A stretch of 64,000 nucleotides of DNA from an uncultured Celeribacter sp. (lineage in GTDB: Bacteria > Pseudomonadota > Alphaproteobacteria > Rhodobacterales > Rhodobacteraceae): contig NZ_OY780935.1 of assembly GCF_963675965.1 (NCBI RefSeq), positions 1,786,501 to 1,850,500 on the forward strand, written 5' to 3'. The notes beneath the pieces were generated by a model. It had not been told where the DNA came from. It saw only the letters and a program-made list of their open reading frames with translations, and ran no database searches. Numbering within the stretch: the first letter of the stretch is position 1; every line of letters starts with the position of its first letter. Below, in pieces: positions 8,362 through 16,724 of the stretch. A program made the translations under genes and the position numbers.

Positions 8362-9686
8362 GGATCGGGTTGGGCTCCGGCGTCGCCGCCCCGCAATGTC
8401 TGACCCGCGCCTCCGGACCCGCCGCACTGATCGCGGACAGCGGTGCCGGGCTGCTGCTGGCGGCGACGCGTGCGACGGGGCTCTATTCCGACACCGCCGG
8501 TCTGACACCGGTCATGGCCCCGGGCACAGCCGTGGCACGTCTGGAAAGCCAGGCGAACAGAACCGTAGTGCTGACCCAGAGCACCCCGGCCAACCGACCG
8601 CTCTGGGGGCGCTATCCCGTGACCGGCATCCGCAATCTTCTGGTTCAGAGCGAGACCTTCACCGGGGACCGCTGGCAGCAGATCGACAACACTCTGTCGC
8701 TCGATGGCACTTTGGCTCCCGATGGCGTCAGCGCCGCGCATCTGCTAACCAAAACCGGGACAGATGCCACCACACCGGCGCAGTGGATTGCCCATGGCGC
8801 CAGCGATTATGCCATGTCGGTGCATGTCAAAGCCGCCACCTCCGATTTCTTGCGGCTGCGCAGCGACGACACCCAGACAGTCTGTTCCGCTTATTTCAAT
8901 CTGGCCAGCGGCACCATCACCGCCACCTCGGGCTGCACCGCGCAGATCACCGGTCTTGGCGACGGTTGGTGGCGCTGCACACTGATCCGCGCCGCGATGG
9001 GGGACGCGAATTTCGCTTTCAGCCCGTTGGCATCGGATCAGGGTCCCGGCGGTGGGTCGATCTATGTCTGGGGCGCGCAGGTGGACCGCGGCACAACGCC
9101 CGGCGCCTATCAGAGGGTGGTGTCGCGCAGCGATGTCTTTGAGGCCGGACACCCGCGCTGCGCCGGGTTGTATTTCGATGGGACGGGACCATGCCTGACC
9201 GCCGCCGGAGGAAACTGGCTGAGCAGCCCGGCGGCCACCGTGATCGCACATCTGTCGCCTCTGGGCCGGGAAACACGCGGCATGGCCTTTGAATTCGGGG
9301 ACAGTTCGGACAGCGCGCCGGGCCATCTCGGTGTGTTTGCACCAGCCGCAGACACGCCGCTGACCACCGGGGTGCAAGCCCATGGCGCCACCGGCGTTGG
9401 CACGCTGCAACAGGCACGCGGCATGGGCGCCTGCCGGGTTGCGGCCAGTGTGGATCTGAGCACAAACACCCTGCGGCTGCACAACAACGGAGGGACAATG
9501 GAGACGGGCACCCCGGCACTTGGTGGCGGAACCTTCAGCACGCAGAGCCTCAGTCTTGGGGCACGGGCGAATGGCAGCGAGGGATTCTGCGGCGTGATCT
9601 TTGGGCTGTTCGCCATCAACCGCTTGTTGAGCGACACGGAGATCGCCCGCGTCGAACGTTGGTTTCAACAGCCCAGCCTTGGGTAA
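8358..9686 (+). CDS. Head-spike receptor-binding protein candidate (GhsB-like)
   Basis: A 442-residue protein coupled to the spike-base gene. Residues about 92-255 (from NLLVQSETFTGDRWQQ) resemble the beta-sandwich carbohydrate-binding modules common in phage tail and spike proteins. The C-terminal part (about 265-440) resembles a LamG/concanavalin-like domain ending in LLSDTEIARVERWFQQ. The gene lies inside a capsule biosynthesis locus, as the R. capsulatus spike genes rcc01079-01080 lie beside capsule genes. By analogy with GhsB it would bind the cell-surface polysaccharide. Direct homology to GhsB cannot be tested here. It ends 5 bases from a convergent glycosyltransferase gene, with no terminator between them. 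Confidence 0.6.
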   Translation: MRIGLGSGVAAPQCLTRASGPAALIADSGAGLLLAATRATGLYSDTAGLTPVMAPGTAVARLESQANRTVVLTQSTPANRPLWGRYPVTGIRNLLVQSETFTGDRWQQIDNTLSLDGTLAPDGVSAAHLLTKTGTDATTPAQWIAHGASDYAMSVHVKAATSDFLRLRSDDTQTVCSAYFNLASGTITATSGCTAQITGLGDGWWRCTLIRAAMGDANFAFSPLASDQGPGGGSIYVWGAQVDRGTTPGAYQRVVSRSDVFEAGHPRCAGLYFDGTGPCLTAAGGNWLSSPAATVIAHLSPLGRETRGMAFEFGDSSDSAPGHLGVFAPAADTPLTTGVQAHGATGVGTLQQARGMGACRVAASVDLSTNTLRLHNNGGTMETGTPALGGGTFSTQSLSLGARANGSEGFCGVIFGLFAINRLLSDTEIARVERWFQQPSLG

Positions 9687-9691
9687 AAGCG

Positions 9692-10918
9692 CTAACTGAA
9701 TTGGTCGGCCACAAGGGTCTGCATACGCTCCCGAAAGACTGCAGCGCTGAAACTCAGCGCGTTGCGGCGGCAGTCTTCGGGGTCGATCAAATCGCGATAC
9801 GCCTCAAACTGCGCCACCCCCTTGCACAGGCTGGCCTCGTTCTGGGTGTCGAAATGCACCCCGGTCGGGCGATTGCGCCCCAAACCGCGCAGAGTTTCCG
9901 CCGTGCCGCCATGGTTCAGGGCGATCACCGGTGTGCCGCAGGCCTGTGCCTCAAGCGGGACGATGCCGAAATCTTCCTGCGCCGCAAAAACAAAGGCCCG
10001 CGCCCGCTGCATGTGATCGCGCAGCACCTCAAAGGGCTGATAGCCCAGAATCTCCACATTGGGTGTGGCCAGCGCTTTGATCCGCTTCATTTCGGGACCG
10101 TCGCCGATGACCACCAGACGCTTCTCCGGCATATGGGAAAACGCCCGAACGATCAGATCCACACGTTTGTAGGGCACCAGCCGGGACGCCGTCAGATAGA
10201 ACTCGTCGCGATATTCCGTGCCCATCGCAAACCCATCCGTGTTCACTGGCGGGTAGATGACCTGCGCATCGCGGCCATAGACCTTGCGAATACGCTGACG
10301 AATGAAATTGGAGTTGGCGACCATCACGTCGATCGAGGGCGGCGTGCGCAGATCCCAGATCCGGAACCGATGCATCATCTCGCGTGCCAGATGCCGCTTC
10401 ACCGCGCCCAAAGGGCCGCCGAGGCTGTTGATATAGGCGTGTGTCTGATCCCAGGCATAGCGCGCCGGGCTGTGGATATAGGCGATATGCGGCTGTCCCG
10501 GACGGGTGATCACGCCTTTGGCCAGCGCAACAGAAGACGACAGCACCAGATCATGTTCCGTCACATCAAAGGCCTCGATCGCACGGGTGCCTGCCATCAG
10601 AAGGTAGCGATAATAGCGCTCGACAAAAGGCAAATCATTGAGCGCGCTGACATGGATCGGGCGGTCTCCCACCAGTTCGCGGCGCGCCTCATCGCTGAGG
10701 AAATCGAAGACGCCATAGACCGAACTGTTGGGAAAAGCAGCCACGCATTCCTGCACCACCCGTTCACCGCCGGCAATGACCGGAAACCAGTCATGGACGA
10801 TGCCAACGTCACAGGCGAGGCCAAGTTCCGTGGTCAGGGCACGACCTGAAACACGGTTCTGCCGCACCGCGCCACCTGTCGCATCACGCCCTGTGGCAAA
10901 CTGACCTTCGTGTTTCAC
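9692..10918 (-). CDS. GT4-family glycosyltransferase
   Basis: A 408-residue GT-B glycosyltransferase. The conserved N-terminal strand VGIVHDWFPVIAGGERV begins near residue 37. The donor domain has LTASRLVPYKRVDL and FGIVPLEAQACGTPVIALNHGG with the paired Glu/Pro motif of GT4. The approximately 36 residues before the first strand are unlike the fold and may be untranslated if a downstream start is used. The AGGERVV loop resembles mannosyl/rhamnosyl transferases of the WbaZ/MtfB type, but the donor sugar cannot be assigned. It closes the polysaccharide locus on the minus strand. Confidence 0.87.
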   Translation of the reverse strand: MKHEGQFATGRDATGGAVRQNRVSGRALTTELGLACDVGIVHDWFPVIAGGERVVQECVAAFPNSSVYGVFDFLSDEARRELVGDRPIHVSALNDLPFVERYYRYLLMAGTRAIEAFDVTEHDLVLSSSVALAKGVITRPGQPHIAYIHSPARYAWDQTHAYINSLGGPLGAVKRHLAREMMHRFRIWDLRTPPSIDVMVANSNFIRQRIRKVYGRDAQVIYPPVNTDGFAMGTEYRDEFYLTASRLVPYKRVDLIVRAFSHMPEKRLVVIGDGPEMKRIKALATPNVEILGYQPFEVLRDHMQRARAFVFAAQEDFGIVPLEAQACGTPVIALNHGGTAETLRGLGRNRPTGVHFDTQNEASLCKGVAQFEAYRDLIDPEDCRRNALSFSAAVFRERMQTLVADQFS

Positions 10919-10983
10919 GTCCCCTGTCCCGCAAGCTGAATTCCCCTGCGGAACAGGGATAGGGTGATTTCGTTGCGAAAAAC

Positions 10984-11556
10984 TTAACGCGCCAAGTCCG
11001 ACCGGATCTGATCCGACAGCTGCCCCATGGCCTGGCTGGTCGCCGTGGCGATGGCACCGGGGCTGGTCCCGCTCAGCGGCACCGAAATGTCGAACCGGCG
11101 GATGCGTTCGCGCACGATGCGATCATAAGAGGAAATGGCAAACTGACCTTTCAGATCCAGCCGCCCGCTGTCGCGTGCCACAAGCTGCGCCACGGTCACC
11201 TGCACCGCCGCTTGCGCCGGGGTTTCCAGCGGCCAAGGCTCAGCCGCCACCGTTGCTGTGGTGGTCCGGGACAGATTGTCGGCCAAAAGCAAGCTGACGG
11301 CGCGCACGGGGTCATCGGCCCAAACCGCGCCGTCGACCGGGGTCAATGCGCCATCGCCGCCTTCCATCAGGATCTGCGACTCTTCGGCGTAGGCTGGCAG
11401 AGAAACCTCGCGCACCTCCAGCGTCGCCACCGCCAGCCGGGTCTGCTGTGCGACCGTCCCTGCTGGGCTGTCGATCAGATAACGCGGGTCTGTGCCGCCA
11501 CAGGCGGTCAGGGCTGCGCTCGCAGTCAGGAGCATCGGCAAAAGAAATCGGGCCAT
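10984..11556 (-). CDS. pqiC: PqiC-like auxiliary lipoprotein
   Basis: About 190 residues from ATG 11556, which lies 4 bases after the pqiB stop. The N-terminus MARFLLPMLLTASAALTACG is a lipoprotein signal with a lipobox ending at Cys. The rest matches the ABC-type transport auxiliary lipoprotein family (PqiC/YmbA): RYLIDSP near the start and a conserved VxVxVAxxE-like core. PqiC anchors in the outer membrane and caps the PqiB channel in intermembrane lipid transport. An in-frame Met 18 codons upstream would spoil the signal peptide, so it is not used. Confidence 0.83.
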   Translation of the reverse strand: MARFLLPMLLTASAALTACGGTDPRYLIDSPAGTVAQQTRLAVATLEVREVSLPAYAEESQILMEGGDGALTPVDGAVWADDPVRAVSLLLADNLSRTTTATVAAEPWPLETPAQAAVQVTVAQLVARDSGRLDLKGQFAISSYDRIVRERIRRFDISVPLSGTSPGAIATATSQAMGQLSDQIRSDLAR

Positions 11557-11560
11557 GGGA

Positions 11561-13666
11561 TCACCGTCCAAACAAAAGTGAATTGGGATTGCGCTCAATC
11601 GCGCGGGCAAGTTTGCTCAGCGCCTCTGCCGCCGCACGCACTTCGCGCAGAGAAGACAGCGTTTCGCGACCGAAACTGGACTGGCTGCCGTAACCAGCAA
11701 TCAGGCTTTCGGCCTCCGCCACCAGACCTTCGATGCGATCCGACAGCTCCGGCAGGCTTTCCGCCGCCTGTTCCACCGCACTTGCGGCGTCGCGGGCCGA
11801 GGCCAGCGTGGCATTGGCATTTTCCACCACACCGCCGGCGCGCAATTCGGCGAGCGCCTGACGCGCCTCTTCCAAGGCGCCCGTCAGGCTGGCTGGCAGG
11901 GCGCGAGCGTCAGGCGTATCGATCAGCCGATCGGCCCCTTCGAGAAAGGCGCTTGCCGCTGCAAGGAAGTCTTCGACCTCCAGCGAGTTTGCCTTGGCCG
12001 TCAGGCGGCGCAGATCTTCCACCAGCGCAGGCAGTTCCGCCGTCGCGGTGTCGATCTCTTCGGCCACATCCGTCACTGACGTAGCCGCCTCTTCGGCAGC
12101 GTCCAGCGCGGCGACAAGTTTGCCCACGGCATCCGCCGCGCGCAGGTCTTCGGCGACGGCGCGCAGCTCCGTCACCGCGGCGTTCAACTCACCCGGCAAA
12201 GCCTGCGCTTCGTCACTTCCGATCAGCCCGCGCGCATCATCCATCAGCGAGACAAATGCATCCGGGGCCGCCCGCAGGTTTTCATCACCTGCCAGGCTTT
12301 CAATGGCCGCCATCGTCGCGATGGCCTGATCCATAAGCTCTTCCACCGGTAGATTGTTCACCCGTTTCAGCATGCCCTCGGCGGTGTCGCCGACATCCGG
12401 CAGATCTGAGGGCACCGAGGGCAGAAGCGGTGCGGTCTGGGCAAAAACCCCCAGCGTGGCCGGTTCGGTGTCTTCGAGTTCGACCAGTTCCACGACCAGC
12501 GACCGGTTAAAAATGCTTTGCGAGGCCAAACGCGCCCGTAGCCCGTTCTGAACCGCATTGGCGAAAAAGGCGATGGTGTCTGCCGTCGGCGCCTCTGCGG
12601 GCAGGCCCAGACGACTGGGATCGATGGAAATCGTGGCACGTACTCGCACCTCCTGACCCTCGTCCGTGTCTTCCAGAAAGGCGCCCAATGTGCTGACCGT
12701 GCCAACGCGCAGCCCATGGTAAATCACCGGCGATCCTGCCGACAGCCCACCCACGGAGTCCTCGAATTCCACCGTCAGGTCCACGGCATTCTCGATCACT
12801 TCACTAAAGGCGCTGTCCCGCGCGGCCTCTTCGTTTTCATACAGATCAAAGATGGTGCCATCTTCCACCGGCGTGCCGCCAGAGAACACTGTATCAAAGG
12901 AAAGCCCGCCCCGAAGCAGCCCGGCGATGGAGCCGACAGACAGGTTCAGCCCGCCCGGCCCGAAATTCACCGAAAAGCCCGAGGTTTCCCAAAAACGCGT
13001 TGCCGTATTGATGCGCCTGTCATGGGGAGCTTCGATAAAGGCGTCAACCACGACGCCCTGCCCATTGGGCATCAGACGCGGGGTTTCGATCTTGCCCACC
13101 TCAATCCCCTGATAAGAGATCGGCGCTCCCGCCGTCAGCTTGGACCCATCCGAGGAGCGAATGGTGATCTTGGTGCCCTCCGTGCCCGGCAAAACCAGAG
13201 GCGCGGTTTCCAGCCCGGTGAACCGCGAGACGCGCTGGCCCGCTTCGGGCACGAAGGCCGCCTGAATATAAACACCCGACAAAACCGTCGACAGGCCGGT
13301 TATGCCGCTGGTAGACACTTCCGGGCGCACCACCCAGAACTGTGCATCCGCGGGCAACATATCCGCCACGGCCCGATCCACCCGCACGCCAACCACGACC
13401 GAGGTCAGATCCGCGGCAAAAGCCACGTCTTCGACCGTACCCACGATCACATCGCGAAACCGCAGGGTGGTTTCATCCGGCGTGATCCCCGCCGCATTTT
13501 CAAACAGGATATCAATCCGGGTGCCCCGTTCCGCCCAGCTCTGCCAGGCCACGAACAGGGTGACCACGAGCGCCAGAAGCGGCACCACCCAGACAACGGA
13601 CAGATTGCGCCAGAACGAACGCTTTGGTCCTTCGTCGATCATCTCGGCCGCGTGCGGATCAGTCAT
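11561..13666 (-). CDS. pqiB: PqiB-like MCE-domain intermembrane transport protein
   Basis: A 701-residue protein with one N-terminal membrane anchor (NLSVVWVVPLLALVVTLFVA, about residues 20-40) followed by three MCE/MlaD domains (about 45-140, 160-265 and 290-395), the PqiB arrangement. The second and third domains show the family pattern APISYQGIEVGKIE and SPVIYHGLRVGTVS. The remaining 300 residues are Ala/Glu/Leu-rich and strongly helical, longer than in E. coli PqiB (546 aa), and could form an extended coiled-coil tunnel or tail. It would bridge inner and outer membranes for lipid movement. It follows two pqiA-like genes and precedes pqiC. Confidence 0.88.
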   Translation of the reverse strand: MTDPHAAEMIDEGPKRSFWRNLSVVWVVPLLALVVTLFVAWQSWAERGTRIDILFENAAGITPDETTLRFRDVIVGTVEDVAFAADLTSVVVGVRVDRAVADMLPADAQFWVVRPEVSTSGITGLSTVLSGVYIQAAFVPEAGQRVSRFTGLETAPLVLPGTEGTKITIRSSDGSKLTAGAPISYQGIEVGKIETPRLMPNGQGVVVDAFIEAPHDRRINTATRFWETSGFSVNFGPGGLNLSVGSIAGLLRGGLSFDTVFSGGTPVEDGTIFDLYENEEAARDSAFSEVIENAVDLTVEFEDSVGGLSAGSPVIYHGLRVGTVSTLGAFLEDTDEGQEVRVRATISIDPSRLGLPAEAPTADTIAFFANAVQNGLRARLASQSIFNRSLVVELVELEDTEPATLGVFAQTAPLLPSVPSDLPDVGDTAEGMLKRVNNLPVEELMDQAIATMAAIESLAGDENLRAAPDAFVSLMDDARGLIGSDEAQALPGELNAAVTELRAVAEDLRAADAVGKLVAALDAAEEAATSVTDVAEEIDTATAELPALVEDLRRLTAKANSLEVEDFLAAASAFLEGADRLIDTPDARALPASLTGALEEARQALAELRAGGVVENANATLASARDAASAVEQAAESLPELSDRIEGLVAEAESLIAGYGSQSSFGRETLSSLREVRAAAEALSKLARAIERNPNSLLFGR

Positions 13667-13685
13667 CTTGCTTCCTCATTTGGCA

Positions 13686-14321
13686 TCAGGCCTCATCGCC
13701 CTCTTGCGCATCCCATATCAGACGCGGGTCAAAACTCAGTGCGGAAATCATCGTGAAGGCCACCGAAAGCGCAAAGCTGACCGCCGCGATTCCGGGATGG
13801 ATGGTGGCCGCGAAATCAAGCCGCACAAGCGACGACAGGATCGCCACCACGAACACATCGATCATCGACCAGCGCCCGATGAATTCCACCACTTCGAACA
13901 GGGTATGACGCCGGTGCGCGGACAGCCGCACCCTGTGTGTCACGCTCAGCGCGAGAAAGGCGATGGCGACGAATTTGGCGACCGGAATCACCAGCGACGC
14001 CACGAAAACGATCAGCGCGACCCCGATGGAGCCGTGATGTATCAGCTCGACCACGCCGCCAAGAATGGTGTTTTCCGTGGTGGTGCCGAGACTGGAGGTC
14101 TTCAGCATCGGATAAATATTGGCAGGCAGGTAGACCACCAGCCCCGCCGCCCACCAAGCCCAGACCTTTTGCAGGTCGGTGCGCCGGCGGGCACGCAGGG
14201 GCGACCCGCAACGCGAACACTGCGCCACGCCGGGCGCATAGACCTTGCCGCATTGCGTGCAGCCGATCAGCCCCGCCGTCCGGGCGGTCAGGAGTTGCGG
14301 CGTGTTTCCAGCGTTTTCCAA
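13686..14321 (-). CDS. pqiA: PqiA-like membrane protein, second half
   Basis: About 211 residues, with a zinc-ribbon-like N-terminus (CTQCGKVY and CSRCGSPL, about residues 18-38) and four membrane segments. It matches the second homologous domain of PqiA. No ATG fits; TTG 14321 has CAGGG about 7 bases upstream and places the ribbon at the usual distance. This start overlaps the upstream pqiA-like gene by 34 bases. The same frame is open back to 14822, but that part is a shadow of the upstream gene. PqiA is the inner-membrane partner of PqiB. Confidence 0.8.
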   Translation of the reverse strand: MENAGNTPQLLTARTAGLIGCTQCGKVYAPGVAQCSRCGSPLRARRRTDLQKVWAWWAAGLVVYLPANIYPMLKTSSLGTTTENTILGGVVELIHHGSIGVALIVFVASLVIPVAKFVAIAFLALSVTHRVRLSAHRRHTLFEVVEFIGRWSMIDVFVVAILSSLVRLDFAATIHPGIAAVSFALSVAFTMISALSFDPRLIWDAQEGDEA

Positions 14322-14947
14322 ACCGTTACCCTGCTCATGAAATTGTCCTTCATCACCGTCACGATCACCAGTGCCACAAAGGCCCAGAACGCAGGCCCCA
14401 AAGACACATGCGCCAGACCCGCCACTTTCACCAAAGCCACGGCCACCCCGACGATAAAGACCTCCGCCATGGCCCAGGGCCGCAACAGCTGCGCCAGCCG
14501 AAAGGCCGTTTCGGCGTGCCGCGCCGGGCGCCAGCCAAAGGCCATCGGCCCCAGCACATAAATCAGCGCCAGAAAGCGCGTCACCGGCAACACTACGATC
14601 AATGCCGCCATGGCAAGTGTCAGGGGCGCGGTCATGCCGCTGGAAAAGGCCATCACCGTGTCCAGCAACGAGCTTCGCCGGATCATGCCCGCCGCGCCGA
14701 GTTCCAGAAAGGGGAAAAACACCGCAGCAATCATCAAAATAAGTGCGGCCAGCGCCAACATGATGATCCGGGTCATCGCCATGGGTCGGGGGGATTCGAT
14801 GACGGTATGGCAGCGCGGGCAAGAGACGCGATGGCCGACCGGCACCGCATGATCCCGCAACAGCGCATCGCAGGACGGGCAGGCCAGCAGCCCGTCCGTC
14901 TCAACACCCGTCACAGACCGGGACACAGGAGAAACGCGTTCACACAT
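14288..14947 (-). CDS. pqiA: PqiA-like membrane protein, first half
   Basis: A 219-residue protein with an N-terminal CPSC/CPRC zinc-ribbon-like pair (about residues 23-46) and four membrane segments, matching the first domain of PqiA. In E. coli both domains are one protein of about 417 residues. Here the chain ends with the stop at 14288 and a second gene begins in another frame within its last codons. It is the first gene of the pqi operon on the minus strand. E. coli pqi belongs to the SoxRS/RpoS regulons, but no operator was recognised here. Confidence 0.83.
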   Translation of the reverse strand: MCERVSPVSRSVTGVETDGLLACPSCDALLRDHAVPVGHRVSCPRCHTVIESPRPMAMTRIIMLALAALILMIAAVFFPFLELGAAGMIRRSSLLDTVMAFSSGMTAPLTLAMAALIVVLPVTRFLALIYVLGPMAFGWRPARHAETAFRLAQLLRPWAMAEVFIVGVAVALVKVAGLAHVSLGPAFWAFVALVIVTVMKDNFMSRVTVWKTLETRRNS

Positions 14948-15043
14948 CTGCCCAATCTAGAGCGGGTCCTGTCAGAAGAAAATGCCTAAGCCTCAGTTTC
15001 CGTGAAGACAGCTTCTGACCCAGGCGACGACACACGCGATCCT

Positions 15044-15832
15044 TCAGCCCAGCTGCTTGTCGCTGCCATCGGCGACGCCCGCCGTCCAATAGCCTGAGGC
15101 CTTCATCCAAGGCAAAGGATGGCCGAGGTCATCGATCACCACTCCACGCAGGGCACGGGCCACCTGCGCCTCGGCCGCGATCCAGACAAAACCTTTGCCC
15201 TCGGGCAATGTCAGGCCACGCAACGCTGCGACCATATTGGCGGGGTCCGCCGCCTCGGCGACCGGGCGATGCACCCAATGGGCCACATGGGACGCTGCGG
15301 TTTCAAAACGCTGCTCATCTGCCGCCTCTGGCACCGCCACCAATGTCATCACCTGCACACCGGCGGGCAGCTCTTCGACCCTGCGACCGATCGCGGGCAG
15401 CGCGGTTTCATCGCCGATCAGCAGATACCAGTCGAACACGGGGTTCACGACGGCGGAACCACGCGGCCCGCCGATGTTCAGCAGATCGCCCTCCCGCGCC
15501 TGCATCGCCCATGCCGTGGCAGGTCCCGCCTCATGCACCGCAAAATCAATCACCAGACGCCGCGCTTCCGGGTCAAAAGACCGGGGGGTGTAATCCCGCA
15601 TTTCGGGCTTCTCCCCACCGGTTTCAAAAAACAGTTTGATATGGTCATCCGGCGACAGGCTGTTGAAATCCGCAAGGTCTTCGCTTTCGAAGACGATCCG
15701 GATCATATGCGGGGTCAACTGCACGATCTCCGCCACACGCAGCGTCCGGCGACGGATTTCGTGCCGATGCCGAGTGATGACCGGCTCTTGTGCAGGATCG
15801 GTTTCGAGGGTTCCTTGTGGAGCTTGGTTCAT
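15044..15832 (-). CDS. SIP-family siderophore-interacting FAD reductase (NfeF/YqjH-like)
   Basis: A 262-residue protein of the siderophore-interacting protein family. It shows the FAD-binding RDYTPRSFD motif (about residues 79-87), the phosphate-binding GGPRGS (about 119-124), GDETALPAI at the NAD(P)H domain entry, and the closing KASGYWTAG. Family members reduce ferric siderophores or ferric dicitrate using NAD(P)H to release iron in the cytoplasm. Its start overlaps the stop of the PadR regulator by ATGA. The pairing with a metal-type PadR is that of E. coli yqjH-yqjI (nfeF-nfeR), except that here both are in one operon. Confidence 0.87.
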   Translation of the reverse strand: MNQAPQGTLETDPAQEPVITRHRHEIRRRTLRVAEIVQLTPHMIRIVFESEDLADFNSLSPDDHIKLFFETGGEKPEMRDYTPRSFDPEARRLVIDFAVHEAGPATAWAMQAREGDLLNIGGPRGSAVVNPVFDWYLLIGDETALPAIGRRVEELPAGVQVMTLVAVPEAADEQRFETAASHVAHWVHRPVAEAADPANMVAALRGLTLPEGKGFVWIAAEAQVARALRGVVIDDLGHPLPWMKASGYWTAGVADGSDKQLG

Positions 15833-16449
15833 TTCGTATCCCTATTCACTCTCTGTGCGGCAGCGTCAATCGCGGCCACGATCTCTGCCAATGTTGCCGG
15901 ATCAGTGTCAGCGCCGTGCAATTGGTTACGCAGCGCGGTTTTCAGGCGGTCCATCGCCTCGATCACGGGTTGCGGGGTGTCGCCATAGGGCGGCCTGCGC
16001 GACAGAAGGTCCTCCACCAGCTGCATATTGGCCGCCAGGAACGTCTGCCCGTCGGCGGTGATTGCCGATTGTTTGCGCCCGCCTGCGATCGCGGAAATAC
16101 GAATATATCCCATGTCTTCAAGCCATGAGAGCGTCGGATAGATGACGCCCGGGCTGGGTGTGTACTGGCCATTGAAACGATCCGAGATCCCTTTGATGAT
16201 CTCATAGCCATGGCTTGGCTTCTTCTGAATCATCGACAGGATCAAAAGCCGCAACTCGCCATAGTCGAAAAGGCGCTTGCGCCCGCCCCGCCCGCATTCG
16301 TGACCGTGACGACGTCCCTTGCCGCAGCCGCTGTCTGCGTCCTCACCCCCAGACCCCATCTGGCCCTTGCGATGCCGCCGGGCCCGCCCGCGCCAGATTT
16401 CATTGGGATCATGTGACAGGCTGCGGCATGGCGCGTTTTCTCTGGTCAT
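15829..16449 (-). CDS. PadR-family metal-responsive regulator (NfeR/YqjI-like)
   Basis: About 206 residues from ATG 16449. After a 52-residue basic N-terminal extension with three Cys and four His, the PadR winged helix begins at FDYGELRLLIL and includes HGYEIIKGI and YTPSPGVIYPTLSWLED. E. coli YqjI (NfeR) has the same plan: a Cys/His-rich tail that binds nickel or iron, then PadR, then a short helical C-terminus. It probably represses its own operon with the SIP reductase. The frame opens further upstream to 16593, but that part covers the promoter palindrome and is unlikely to be coding. Confidence 0.85.
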   Translation of the reverse strand: MTRENAPCRSLSHDPNEIWRGRARRHRKGQMGSGGEDADSGCGKGRRHGHECGRGGRKRLFDYGELRLLILSMIQKKPSHGYEIIKGISDRFNGQYTPSPGVIYPTLSWLEDMGYIRISAIAGGRKQSAITADGQTFLAANMQLVEDLLSRRPPYGDTPQPVIEAMDRLKTALRNQLHGADTDPATLAEIVAAIDAAAQRVNRDTK

Positions 16450-16540
16450 CTGTCTTCTCGCTTCTGTTGCGCAACCGCCGGTCGCAGGAACCGGTGTACG
16501 GCGCATGGCCGCGCGCATTGTCAATTTATAGCCTTCATAT

Positions 16541-16577
16541 ATTCCCGATATATCGAAAATCAAGATATATCGGGAAT
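16541..16577. promoter_or_regulatory. Perfect 14-bp inverted repeat, probable PadR operator
   Basis: ATTCCCGATATATC (16541-16554) and its exact reverse complement (16564-16577) flank a 9-base AT-rich spacer. The centre is about 110 bases upstream of the PadR start, within an AT-rich patch that contrasts with the GC-rich flanks. PadR proteins typically bind AT-rich palindromes at their own promoters, so autoregulation is the simplest reading. Confidence 0.6.
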
Positions 16578-16724
16578 TTGAAGCCAAAGACATGGCTCCC
16601 CGCAGTCGTCAAACCACACGCATGATCATGCGCGCCCAAACGAACGCGCGCCTCGGCCAGAAGACTCCCGGTCGTTTTTCAGTTTTCAGTGGGTGGTCGG
16701 CACCCGTCTGGGGCGTCCAGTGCT

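Noticed and set aside
9659..10849. 396-codon plus-strand frame opposite the third glycosyltransferase
   Set aside because: Shadow frame; the GT4 motifs are on the minus strand.
12716..14561. Plus-strand frames opposite pqiB and pqiA
   Set aside because: No domain pattern; PqiA, PqiB and PqiC are unambiguous on the minus strand.
14322..14822. N-terminal 167 codons of the long frame containing the second pqiA half
   Set aside because: They are an out-of-frame reading of the first pqiA half (Gly/His/Arg-rich); homology begins only after 14321.
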